Shown here in pieces: positions 16,717-26,000 of a stretch of 39,522 bases of DNA. This DNA is from CAZAZQ01 sp964489705 (GTDB taxonomy: Bacteria > Zixibacteria > MSB-5A5 > GN15 > FEB-12): contig CAZAZQ010000022.1 in assembly GCA_964489705.1 (NCBI GenBank), forward strand, positions 1 through 39,522, read 5' to 3'. The translations under genes were made by a program, and so were the position numbers. The notes beneath the pieces were generated by a model that searched no databases, was not told the DNA's origin, and saw nothing but the letters and a program-made list of their open reading frames with translations. The number at the start of each line of letters is the position of its first letter. The stretch's first letter is position 1.

Positions 16717-17570
16717 TTGGACAAGGCAGAAAACAGAAACTCAAGATCCTGATCACAGTGAAGACGTACCCGATCCCATCGAAGAAGTACGACGAGTTGG
16801 TCTGTACGGCTGGCGTTACAGAGACGGGTGACTTTGTTCGACTATACCCTATAAATTTCCGGGAGTTGCCGTTCACTCGACAGTACAAGAAGTACCAGTG
16901 GATTGAGGTCATGGCGGAGAAGCACCAGGGGCGTGATGTGCGCAAGGAGAGTTACAGACCCGATTGCGATTCCATCCAGACTTTGGGTGAACCCATTCCC
17001 AGCACGCGTGATAATTGGGCTGAGCGTGCCCGCTATGTATTGAAAAAGAGAGCACGTTCAATGGAGGCTCTTTATGACCAGCAAGCAGCAGACCGCACTT
17101 CTCTTGGTATATTCAGACCCAAGGAGGTGCAGAACCTGATCATTTCGCCGGATGATCCGGAATGGCCGCAGAAATTCCTGCAGGCTCTTCAACAGCAACG
17201 CTTGTTTGAGTACCGGCAAAGAACCCTTGTGCCTCCGCGCAAAGTACCATTCAAGTTCCACTACTGTTTCAAATGCGATGACCCTCGGTGCAAGGGGCAC
17301 AAAATGATGATTGAAGATTGGGAAGTTGGTGCGCTGTTTTGGCGACTGGTGGATAAAGGTGCTTCACATAAAGAAGCGTCGGAAAAAGTTCGTGATAAGT
17401 TTTTGAATGATCTTTGCGGCCCAGACAAGGACACCCATTTCTACGTGGGTACCATCCTGGCGCATCCGAAAACCTGGGTGGTAATTGGGGTCTTTTATCC
17501 CAAAATCAAATCCCGAAAGACAAAGCCGGTTGCAAGGCCGACTCTCTTCGATGAGGAGGCAAACACATGA
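16713..17570 (+). CDS. Unrecognised Cys/His-containing defence-operon protein
   Basis: A 285-residue protein I cannot name. Residues 9-60 look like a small beta-rich domain (LKILITVKTYPIPSKKYDEL, then VRLYPINFRELP and QWIEVMAE). A central helical, acidic segment follows. Near residues 184-200 there is YCFKCDDPRCKGHKMMIEDW, with C188, C193 and H196 in a spacing that suggests metal or nucleic-acid binding. A helical part and a strand (THFYVGTILAHPKTWVVIGV) close the protein. It overlaps both neighbours by four bases (ATGA at each end), so it is clearly a system component. Possible roles are a DNA-binding adaptor or specificity subunit; this is a guess from context. Confidence 0.6.
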   Translation: MIGQGRKQKLKILITVKTYPIPSKKYDELVCTAGVTETGDFVRLYPINFRELPFTRQYKKYQWIEVMAEKHQGRDVRKESYRPDCDSIQTLGEPIPSTRDNWAERARYVLKKRARSMEALYDQQAADRTSLGIFRPKEVQNLIISPDDPEWPQKFLQALQQQRLFEYRQRTLVPPRKVPFKFHYCFKCDDPRCKGHKMMIEDWEVGALFWRLVDKGASHKEASEKVRDKFLNDLCGPDKDTHFYVGTILAHPKTWVVIGVFYPKIKSRKTKPVARPTLFDEEANT

Positions 17571-20500
17571 GTACACATACTCTTCGTCCTTGGACTGATC
17601 TAGTGAAGCTCCACCCTGATGTGGAGGCCGGTGCACTCACAGAGGCTGTGTTCGCGATAGACCTGGGCGCTATCGCGGCGAATGACTCCAATGTGCCGGT
17701 TATCAACCGAGATCCTGAGGCGTTTTTCAGGGCGACATACTTGACAACGGATCTTCGCAAACTGCTTGAAGAAGTATTGGCCTCTCTTGCCGGAAAACCC
17801 GGTTACAACCGTGTGCTCAAGCTGCGGACCCCGTTCGGTGGAGGGAAATCCCATACCTTGGCTGCCCTCCTTCACGCAGCGAGGTGCCGCGAGGCCCTTG
17901 ACGTTATTCCTGAAGGCAAAGATTTTGCTCGCCCTGGAGAAGTTGCTGTCGCAGTTTTTGATGGCGAGAAGTTTGATGCTCGCAATGGTAAGACGCTAGA
18001 TGACGGTCGAACTATCAGAACCATGTGGGGGTGGATTGCCTGGCAGATTGATCCTGATAAAGCTTTTCCTCTCGTTGCTGAACATGACCAAGACAGGGTC
18101 GCCCCCGGCGGCGATATTATTCGAGAGCTCATCACCAAGGGAGCTGGCGGGAGGCCCGTTCTTTTACTTCTGGATGAGGTTCTAAAATATATGGAACGGG
18201 CCGCCGCAGTGAGCGTGCTTGACTCGACGCTTCAACGGCAGGCGAAAGACTTCTTCCAGAACCTGACCGTGGAAGTAGCCGGTAGTGCCAATGCAGCATT
18301 GGTTTATTCTCTCACATGGAGCGCCCGGGAAGCTTTGGGAAACGTGGCTCTTCTTGCTGAAATTGACAAACTCGCAGCTCGGGTAGATCAACTTCGAGAG
18401 CCAGTCACGGGAGACGAGATCCTTCCAATTCTCCAACGGCGCCTTTTGGGTGAGCGTCCCGATCCATCACATGCGTCTGAAGTTGCAACGGCATTTCAGG
18501 ATGTGGTTACCGGCATGAGGCGAGCGTATGCCGAAACACAATCTGCTCGCCAACAAGCTGAAGAAGAAGGGAGAACGCTTCGAGATAGATTGCGCGCTGC
18601 TTATCCCTTCCACCCAGCACTTATCGATGTCATGCGAGAGCGGTGGACTTCTATCGACGCTTTTCAACGGACGAGAGGAGCATTGCGTTTCCTTGCCTCA
18701 TGCATGCACTCACTCAAGAAAAACGGAGGTGCTGGACCGCTGCTTGGGCCTGGAGATGTCCCGCTAAGAGATGTTGATGTCCGAGTAAAGATGCTCAAGG
18801 AGTTAGGCGTCCAAAATGACTATGATCCTGTCATTATGGCCGATATTGAGGGTCCGAACGCCAGGGCAAAACGCATTGATGCACGTCTTGCTCGTGAAAC
18901 GCCAGCTCTTGCCAGCGTAAAGCCGGCAACACGCATAGCCACCGCGATTCTTCTCTATTCCTTTGGAGGACTGCGACTGGACTTGCCTGCCGCGACGGCG
19001 GCGCAGGCAGGAGGATCCTCGGAGGGTGAAACACTTCCTCCTGGAGTAACCGAAAGTGAACTGCTAGCATCGGTTGTAGGCCCGGATCTCGATAACATAA
19101 CCGCTACTGCCGTTTTGTCTGAGCTTAGGAACACATGTTTGTACTTGCATTCCGACGGCGTACGGTACTGCTTCAAGAAGGATCCAAATGTCACCAAACT
19201 GATAGAGGATGCGGAACAGGAGGTATCTCGGGAAGAATCTCTAGCCAAGGGGAAGGGTCCCGTACGAGAGAAAATCAAGGAATTGCTCGAATCCCGCCTG
19301 GCTGGTCACCATGCTGTCCAAGTGTGGCCGGTGAAGAGCCATGATATTCCGGATGAAGAGCCTCGCTTTCTTGTCGCCTATTTGCCATTGGAATTTGCTG
19401 GTGAGAACAAAAGTGAGCAAGAACGTAAGGCAAAGGAGCTGTTTTCCAAGTACGGAGACCGACCTAGGCGCTATCGAAACGGCTTGGGGTTGGCTATCCC
19501 TGAGAAGAAGCAGATTGAAGCACTCCGACGCGCGGTGCGATATCTCTTGGCTATTGAGCGGGTTGAGGCTAGGAAGCACCAGCTTCGCCTTTCCAAAGAT
19601 CAGCTTGACCAGCTGAAGGAGAGAAAGCGCACCGAGCAGGCGGCTGTCGAATCGACATTTCGTGAGCTTTATGCTTCGGTGTGGCTGCCCAGAGTGGAAG
19701 CCGGGCAGTTGGAAATCGAAAAGGTTGAGAGAGGCGGACGCCCTCTTCAGGCAACGGGGATTCACGAGCGGATTATGGAGCTTCTAACAAGTGTTGGCAC
19801 TCCTCGTGTGCACGGAAGCGTAACACCACGGAAGATCATAGAGCGAGTAAAACTTGGCGAAGCCGCTTCCGAAGGTGAACCGCCGCGCTTGGGAATTAAG
19901 GCAGCGGAGGTGCTTGAGGCGTTCTTCCGTGATATCGCCCCTCCCAGATTAGAATCTTCGGCGGTACTCCGCAAGGGGATTGTCCGCGGGGTCGGGGAAG
20001 GGGTTTTTGCTTATACAAGTGGTACCTTCCCAAGTCTTGGTGCTGACGGCAAATTCCAGGTAAACCGTGACAAGATCGTGATCGGACGACCCCTTGCTGA
20101 AGACGAAGTGGATTTCGATTCTGGATTCCTGATGCTCCCATCAGCCTTACCAGCGATGCAAGAGCATACTCAAACTGAAACACCAACAACGGCGGCAGAT
20201 TCAGGTGGGGCGACCACGGGAACAGAAGTTACCACACACGTGGGAGGAGAACCATCAGGAAAAGAGCGTGAACCTATTGGTCGCCAGCAGACCGTGCTGC
20301 TGAGCTTCAAGGTAACAAGAGACCAAATATTCAAGGCATTTCCAGCGATAGCCAACTTGGCGGACAAGTCAGATGAAGGGAAAGTGACAATTCGTGTCGA
20401 AGGCACTGCGGCGAACGGATACGATCCATTGTGGTTCCGCAACGCTGTCGAAGAGCCTTTGGACGAAGCTGACATTGAGCAACTACGAGAAGAGAAATGA
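17567..20500 (+). CDS. DUF499 AAA+-type ATPase of the defence operon
   Basis: A 977-residue COG1483/DUF499 protein. The phosphate-binding loop is T88-P-F-G-G-G-K-S95 followed by HTLAALLHAA, and Walker B is PVLLLLDEV with D203-E204. Further family features are RGALRFLASCMHSL near residue 370 and a long charged helical region. The C-terminal third ends with a domain carrying LLSFKVTRDQIFKAF. DUF499 ATPases frequently accompany DUF1156 methylases in defence islands and may remodel or hold the complex on DNA. A short low-complexity, REP-like insertion lies near residues 473-490 (DLPAATAAQAGGSSEGE). The start overlaps the previous stop. No terminator is evident after it. Confidence 0.9.
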   Translation: MSTHTLRPWTDLVKLHPDVEAGALTEAVFAIDLGAIAANDSNVPVINRDPEAFFRATYLTTDLRKLLEEVLASLAGKPGYNRVLKLRTPFGGGKSHTLAALLHAARCREALDVIPEGKDFARPGEVAVAVFDGEKFDARNGKTLDDGRTIRTMWGWIAWQIDPDKAFPLVAEHDQDRVAPGGDIIRELITKGAGGRPVLLLLDEVLKYMERAAAVSVLDSTLQRQAKDFFQNLTVEVAGSANAALVYSLTWSAREALGNVALLAEIDKLAARVDQLREPVTGDEILPILQRRLLGERPDPSHASEVATAFQDVVTGMRRAYAETQSARQQAEEEGRTLRDRLRAAYPFHPALIDVMRERWTSIDAFQRTRGALRFLASCMHSLKKNGGAGPLLGPGDVPLRDVDVRVKMLKELGVQNDYDPVIMADIEGPNARAKRIDARLARETPALASVKPATRIATAILLYSFGGLRLDLPAATAAQAGGSSEGETLPPGVTESELLASVVGPDLDNITATAVLSELRNTCLYLHSDGVRYCFKKDPNVTKLIEDAEQEVSREESLAKGKGPVREKIKELLESRLAGHHAVQVWPVKSHDIPDEEPRFLVAYLPLEFAGENKSEQERKAKELFSKYGDRPRRYRNGLGLAIPEKKQIEALRRAVRYLLAIERVEARKHQLRLSKDQLDQLKERKRTEQAAVESTFRELYASVWLPRVEAGQLEIEKVERGGRPLQATGIHERIMELLTSVGTPRVHGSVTPRKIIERVKLGEAASEGEPPRLGIKAAEVLEAFFRDIAPPRLESSAVLRKGIVRGVGEGVFAYTSGTFPSLGADGKFQVNRDKIVIGRPLAEDEVDFDSGFLMLPSALPAMQEHTQTETPTTAADSGGATTGTEVTTHVGGEPSGKEREPIGRQQTVLLSFKVTRDQIFKAFPAIANLADKSDEGKVTIRVEGTAANGYDPLWFRNAVEEPLDEADIEQLREEK
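18984..19009 (+). repeat. Imperfect REP-like palindrome inside the DUF499 gene
   Basis: TGCCTG (18984-18989) pairs with CAGGCA (19004-19009) and CCGC (18990-18993) with GCGG (18998-19001), leaving a GACG loop and a two-base CG bulge. It encodes a PAATAAQAG stretch that looks like a spacer in the ATPase. The arms share TGCCTG with the RAYT hairpins, but this is not the same palindrome. Confidence 0.45.
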
Positions 20501-20867
20501 TCGTGAAGACGGTCGAGGCGTGAGGAGTGGTCTGGTGCCGGAAATCCGAATCAACGCCGTTTCCGCCCCCTTGGGGATCTGCCGCTCCTTGAAAAGGTAT
20601 TGTGCATCAACGGGTTAGGTGATATCCTGGTGGTGGAGAGTGGTTATGAAGAGGGTTGCAGGTGGGGAGCATGAGTCAAGGGCTACAAACCTCCCGCGGC
20701 GTATAGTGCAGAAGAGGTCGGGGGAATGGGAGGTCAGCGTCAGTCGTTTCCCCCTGATATGAGTGAGAGCTACGTGGGATCGAAACGGTGATTTATAATT
20801 TAGTCAACAAAACATGGGATTTGGGAGTTGTATAACTTTGAGAACATAGAATGTAAGGGAGTAAATA
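20501..20867 (+). other. Gap with possible decayed coding sequence
   Basis: No intact gene is seen. Short open stretches in two frames look protein-like: VPEIRINAVSAPLGI from the GTG at 20535, and further on in another frame PLLEKVLCINGLGDILVV ending near 20672. A 38-codon frame from 20646 is also open. The first half keeps the GC level of the operon; after about 20770 the DNA becomes AT-rich, leading into the next gene. This could be the remains of a further operon gene. GGGAG seven bases before 20868 serves the ATPase that follows. Confidence 0.4.
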
Positions 20868-22301
20868 ATGCCTTTAGCTTTTTCTGAGAGTGAGATTCAA
20901 AGGTTGTTCGGCCATGAAGCGGCAGAAGATGAGGATATCAATCGTCTTAGGACTTATTACGTCAAGAGCTCCACATATGAACAGGTTGTGAATGAATTAC
21001 CTCTTCGAATTCTTGTGGGCCATAAGGGCATCGGCAAGTCTGCTCTTTTTCAAGTAGCGATGGCAGAAGATGAAGAGGCTGGTAACTTATCGTTACTTAT
21101 CCGTCCTGACGATGTAGCAGATCTTGGTACAGATACTTCAGATTTTCTGAAAACAATTAGGAATTGGAAAGAAGGATTGCTACAAATTATTGCGCGCAAG
21201 GTGCTGACTTCTTTTGGCATGGGGCAAGATGAACTGAGCAATCGCCTAAAAAATTTTGGAGGGAAATTGCTTGATTTCCTATATGAAACCTTCCGGTCAC
21301 ATACTCCAGCAAACTTGACTCCTGCGCGTCAGGCCGTATTAGAGCGTTTTCTTAACTCAAGCATTATTATAGTATACATTGACGATTTGGATAGAGGATG
21401 GCAAGGACGGAGAGAGGATGTCGTTCGCATATCAGCACTACTAAATGCAGTAAGAGATATTATAAATGATACTCAGGGGATACGGTTTCGGATAGGGCTT
21501 CGGTCTGATGTGTATTACCTCGTGCGAACCTCTGATGAATCAACAGATAAGGTTGAGGGATCTGTAATCTGGCAAGCGTGGACAAATCACGAGATATTTG
21601 TACTTCTCGTAAAACGTATTGAGACTTTTTTTAATCGGGATGTAAATGAAAGAGAACTAATTGAAAAAAAACAAAAAGATTTGAGTATATATTTGAACCA
21701 TGTGATGGAACATCGCTTTAGGGGTGAAGGACATTGGAAACGTGCTCCTATGTACCGTGTCATAATGTCGTTAATAAGAAAAAGACCTAGAGATTTAGTT
21801 AAATTGTGTACGTTAGCGGCTCGCAAGGCAAGGGAACATAATCACGATCTAATTTATACAGAAGACCTGGAGGCTATATTTGAAGAATATTCTCAAGGAA
21901 GAATTCAAGATACTATCAATGAGTTTAGATCCGAACTGCCAGAAATTGAACGTCTTTTACTTAATATGAAGCCTTCAAAAAAGGAGCGTACTGCACAAGA
22001 GGGTTATGTATATAGCACTGAAAAACTACTGAAGAAAATTAGCAATATAATGGAAAGAGGTAATTTTTATTTTTCTGATAAGAAGCTGGCAACGCCAAAG
22101 GATCTAGCGAATTTTTTATACAAAATTAACTTTATTACAGCACGTAAAGATACGAAGACCGGTGTTGAGCGGAAATATTTTGAAGAAAATCGATACCTAA
22201 CGAGTAAATTTGCTGATTTTGGTTATGATTGGGAGATTCACCCAGCATATAGATGGGCACTTCAACCTGATAATCATGATGAAATATGGAGTAAATTATA
22301 A
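20868..22301 (+). CDS. Sll1717-family P-loop ATPase
   Basis: A 477-residue protein. The N-terminus reads FSESEIQRLFGHEAAEDED, then PLRILVGHKGIGKSALFQVA with Walker A G51-x4-G56-K57-S58, and SIIIVYIDDLDRGW with Walker B D172-D173. RFRIGLRSDVYYLVR follows as a sensor-like segment, as do a helical lid and a C-terminal winged-helix-like part. This matches P-loop ATPases of the Sll1717 type, which have KAP/STAND-like features and are common in mobile and defence regions. The gene is strikingly AT-rich (many AAA/TTT/ATA codons) compared with the operon before it, so it was acquired separately. It probably acts alone as a sensing ATPase, but no effector domain is visible in it. Confidence 0.75.
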   Translation: MPLAFSESEIQRLFGHEAAEDEDINRLRTYYVKSSTYEQVVNELPLRILVGHKGIGKSALFQVAMAEDEEAGNLSLLIRPDDVADLGTDTSDFLKTIRNWKEGLLQIIARKVLTSFGMGQDELSNRLKNFGGKLLDFLYETFRSHTPANLTPARQAVLERFLNSSIIIVYIDDLDRGWQGRREDVVRISALLNAVRDIINDTQGIRFRIGLRSDVYYLVRTSDESTDKVEGSVIWQAWTNHEIFVLLVKRIETFFNRDVNERELIEKKQKDLSIYLNHVMEHRFRGEGHWKRAPMYRVIMSLIRKRPRDLVKLCTLAARKAREHNHDLIYTEDLEAIFEEYSQGRIQDTINEFRSELPEIERLLLNMKPSKKERTAQEGYVYSTEKLLKKISNIMERGNFYFSDKKLATPKDLANFLYKINFITARKDTKTGVERKYFEENRYLTSKFADFGYDWEIHPAYRWALQPDNHDEIWSKL

Positions 22302-22631
22302 GACAAATGAAAAAAATGAACTTTTAGTTAAAAAATCTTGTTTAGAGTTCCCTGAGAGAACGCAAGCAGGCGTAGCTGTAATCTGAGGGCTGTCCCGTTG
22401 TAGTCAAGTGTTTCTAAAATACTGAACTGCGCAAATTAACTTTTTTAACCCACTCTATTAAGACGGTACGAGGATGACCCCTCTTCTGTTAATATATTTT
22501 GGGGAGATATTGTTCATGGTACTGGCCGCCGGCTCGGGACGGCTACACGGTGACTCCGGTGGTGCCGCGCTTCGATCCGGGGGCGAGGTTTTTCACCGAT
22601 GACTCAATTCCGTAATGCATCTCAAGCTGAA
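22302..22631 (+). other. Intergenic region with a GC-rich gene-tail remnant
   Basis: The first 200 bases are AT-rich with no gene. At 22520-22615 the composition switches to GC-rich and one frame reads YWPPARDGYTVTPVVP followed by RFDPGARFFTDDSIP and a stop. It has no start and looks like the last 31 codons of a lost gene, in style like the phage region. I cannot name it. It may mark the right edge of the phage locus into which the defence genes were inserted. Confidence 0.4.
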
Positions 22632-22662
22632 GAAAAAAGGGACGGACAAAGCTGTCCGTCCC
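22632..22662 (-). terminator. Rho-independent terminator of the metal-efflux operon
   Basis: GGGACGGACA and TGTCCGTCCC form a perfect ten-base stem with an AAGC loop (22639-22662). On the minus strand it is followed by a run of six T. It lies about 30 bases after the PII-like gene. Confidence 0.85.
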
Positions 22663-22692
22663 TCGCACAATTGCCGAGTCGGTCGAATCTTC

Positions 22693-23034
22693 CTACACGG
22701 CGTCCTCCCCGGTTTCGCCCGTACTGATGCGGACGGCATGAGCGATATCCCAGAGGTAGATTTTCCCGTCACCATGCACGCCGGTATGGGCGTAGTGTTC
22801 GATAATGTCCATGACGGTGGTCGCCATGCTGTCGCGGCAGAAGATGTCTATGCGGGTCTTCCTGACAAAATCCGCCACCTCGTCCGGTACGAGATCCGGT
22901 GAGCCTTCCGCCCGGGTCCTTCCGAAACCGCGGACATCGGATACCGTCATTCCCGAGATGCCCTCCAATTTGCGGAGGGCGAGAGTGACGTCCGCCAGCT
23001 TGTGCGGTTTGATAAAGGCGACAATCGCTTTCAT
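22693..23034 (-). CDS. PII-like signalling protein of a metal-efflux operon
   Basis: A 113-residue protein of the PII/GlnB-like fold: MKAIVAFIKPHKLADVTLAL, then GISGMTVSDVRGFGR, a T-loop-like segment (RAEGSPDLVP), and the second half with TVMDIIEHYAHTGVHGDGKI matching the GDGKIF-type PII C-terminal signature. PII proteins bind small effectors and regulate partner proteins. Here it is the last gene of a heavy-metal RND operon, starting six bases after the pump gene's stop, so it probably tunes the pump or senses metal rather than nitrogen. The usual PII tyrosine/ATP-binding T-loop features are not all visible. Confidence 0.8.
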   Translation of the reverse strand: MKAIVAFIKPHKLADVTLALRKLEGISGMTVSDVRGFGRTRAEGSPDLVPDEVADFVRKTRIDIFCRDSMATTVMDIIEHYAHTGVHGDGKIYLWDIAHAVRISTGETGEDAV

Positions 23035-23040
23035 ACTGTC

Positions 23041-26000
23041 TTACTCCTTGTGTTCAAGGTGAGCAGGTTTGACTTCGGGGTACTTGGCGAACCAGCGGTA
23101 GATTGACGGTATCACCAAGAGGGTGAGGATGGTCGAAGTAATCAATCCTCCCACCACCACGATGGCGAGGGGACGTTGCACTTCGCTGCCGACACCGGTT
23201 GAGAAAATCAACGGCGTCAACCCCAAGCCGGTCGTCAGCGCGGTCATCAAGACCGCCCGGAGGCGAAGGGAAGCGCCGTAGACCGAGGCTTCCTCGTAGG
23301 AATGGCCGTCGCGCACCAGTTGGTTGAGGTAGGTGACCAGAACCATCCCGTTTTCCAAGGCGATACCGAAAAGAGCGATGAACCCGACGGACGCCGGGAC
23401 CGAGAGGTTCTCACCGGTTACCCACAAGCCCACGATACCGCCGACCAGCGCCAGCGGGATGTTCAACAGGATTAAGAGCGAGTTTTTTAACGAGTTGAAG
23501 CTCGAATAGAGCATGAGGAAAACCAGCAGAAGGGTTGCCGGTATGACGATGGCGAACCGTTTGTTGGCTTCCTGCTGGAGCCGGAACTGTCCGCCCCACG
23601 TGACGAAGTAGCCGGGTGGCAGCTCCACTTGCTCATCAATGACCTGTTGAGCTTCCTCGACGAACGAACCGATGTCGCGTTCGACCACGTTGCATTGGAT
23701 GGTGATGAATCGTTGGTTGTCTTCACGCGTGATCTGGCGGGGTCCGATGATTTCCCGCATGGAAACCAACTGTTCCAACGGCACCCAGGCGCCGGAGGGA
23801 GCCTTGACGAAGATGTCTTTAATCTCCTCGGGAGTACTGCGGTGCTCTTCGTGATAACGGACTAAGATGTCGTAGCGGCGGATTCCTTCAAAGAGCTGTC
23901 CTGCCGTTGCCCCGCCGACCGCGGCTTGGATCGTCCGTTGGACGTCTTCGACGTTTATACCGTATCTGGCAATAGCCTGTCGGTCGACGGTGATAAGCAA
24001 CTGCGGGGTGCCGCTGATTTGGTCGACTTGGACGTCCGCCGCTCCGCGCACCGTACCGATGAACTGGGCGATATGCTCGGCTCGTTCCTTGAGCACCGTC
24101 AAGTCGTCACCGAACAGCTTGATTGCCAGCTCGGCTCTGATTCCTTCGAGGAGTTCATCGACGGTCATCTCAATCGGCTGGGTGAAGTTCGTCAAGACGC
24201 CGGGGATTTCACCCAGTTGCTCGCGGAGGTAGTCTTGGAGCTCTTCTTGGTTCTTGGCATGGACCCATTCTTTCGGATCCTTGAGCATGATGTACATCTC
24301 GGCGCTGTTGACGGGATCGGTATGCGCTCCCACCTCCCCTCTTCCGATGCGGGTGACGACGCCGGTAACCTCGTCTATCTCCATCAAGCGACGTTCGACA
24401 ATCTGGGCGATACGGGTAGATTCCGTCAAGGCGATGGAGGGAGCCATCGTCAATCTGAGGACAATCGTTCCTTCCTGCAGGGAAGGGGTAAACTCGGAAC
24501 CGAGGCGGGGAAAGATCACCGCGCCTATCAACAGCAAGATTACAGCGATGGTGACCGCCACCGAGCGATGCCGGACAAAGAAGCGGATGACCGGACGGTA
24601 GAGAACCAGAAGCCACTTCAGCACCCCGTGGTCACCGGCGTTCCGCGGGAGGTCGGTCTTTTTCTTTCGCCGCATGAACAAAGAGGATAGAACCGGTGCG
24701 ATGAAGATGGCGAAGATTAAAGAACCGAGCATGGCGAATGCGACGGTGTAAGCGAGCGGCCGAAAGGTTTTCCCCTCGACGCCCTGAAGGGTGAAGAGAG
24801 GGATGAAGACCACGATGATTATGGCAATGGCGAAAATAATCGGCCGTCCCACCTCACCGCAGGCGCGGGAGATAACATGCAGCTTCGCTTCGGAGGGGTC
24901 GGCTTCTCGCAGCTTGCGTTCGATGTTTTCTACGATGACGATGGTGCCGTCGACCAACATACCGATGGCGATTGCCAAGCCGCCAAGCGACATGAGGTTT
25001 GCCGAGAGGTCAATCCGTCGCATGAGAATGGCGGCGAAAAGGATGGAGAAGGGAATCGCAATCGCCACTACCACGCTGGGTCGAAGCCCACCCATAAACA
25101 CCAGCAAGACGATGACAACCAGAAGGATGCCCAACAGCAGGGCGTTCGTTACCGTCGCCACTGCCGCCTCCACCAGGCTTTTTTGTTCGTAGTATGGAAC
25201 CAACCGAATGCCGTCGGGCAGCATCTTGTTGATTTCTTCCATTTTCTGTTCGACTCGGCCGATAACGGTCGAGGAATTCGTGCCGTAGAGTTTTATCACC
25301 TGTCCGGCAACGATTTCTTCGATACCGTTGCGGGTTTGAAGTCCGCGACGAATCGCTCCCCCGACTTTCACCTCCGCAATCTGTCCGAGGTAAATGGGAG
25401 TACCATCTTCCGATTTGACGACAATGTTTTCAATGTCTTCCGCGGTGGTGACCAAGCCGACCGAACGGACAATGAACTCCTCGGCGTTTCGCTCCAGGAA
25501 TTGGGCTCCCACGTTCAGGTTGTTGGCGACAATCGTTTCTATCAACTCTTGCAGAGAGATGTCGTACCGGAGGAGTCGTTCGGGGTGTAAAATGACTTGA
25601 AACTGCTTCTCGTAGCCGCCGATACCGAGCACTTCCGTCACACCGGGAACGGTCTGGAGATTGAACTTCACCACCCAGTCCTGGATGCTTCGGAGCTCCT
25701 CCAGACTGTAGGTGCCGGTCGTGTCTTCCAAGTAGTAAAAAAGCACCAACCCCATGCCGGTCGAGATGGGTCCCATTTTCGGTTCCCCGAATCCTTCCGG
25801 GATTTGTTCGCGGGCTTCTTGAAGCCGTTCTCCGACCAGGCGGCGGGTGAAGTAAATGTCCAGGTCGTCTTCAAAGTAAATATTGACCACCGACAATCCG
25901 AAGTTTGAGACCGAGCGGATCTTGGTCACTCCCGGCAGCCCGTTCATCGCTGTTTCCACCGGGTACGTCACGTATTTCTCGATCTCTTCCGGTGCGAGCC

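Noticed and set aside
7821..20500. Classical DISARM or BREX
   Set aside because: No drmA/drmB (DUF1998), drmC (phospholipase D), pglZ or brxL gene is present, although the SNF2 helicase resembles DrmD.
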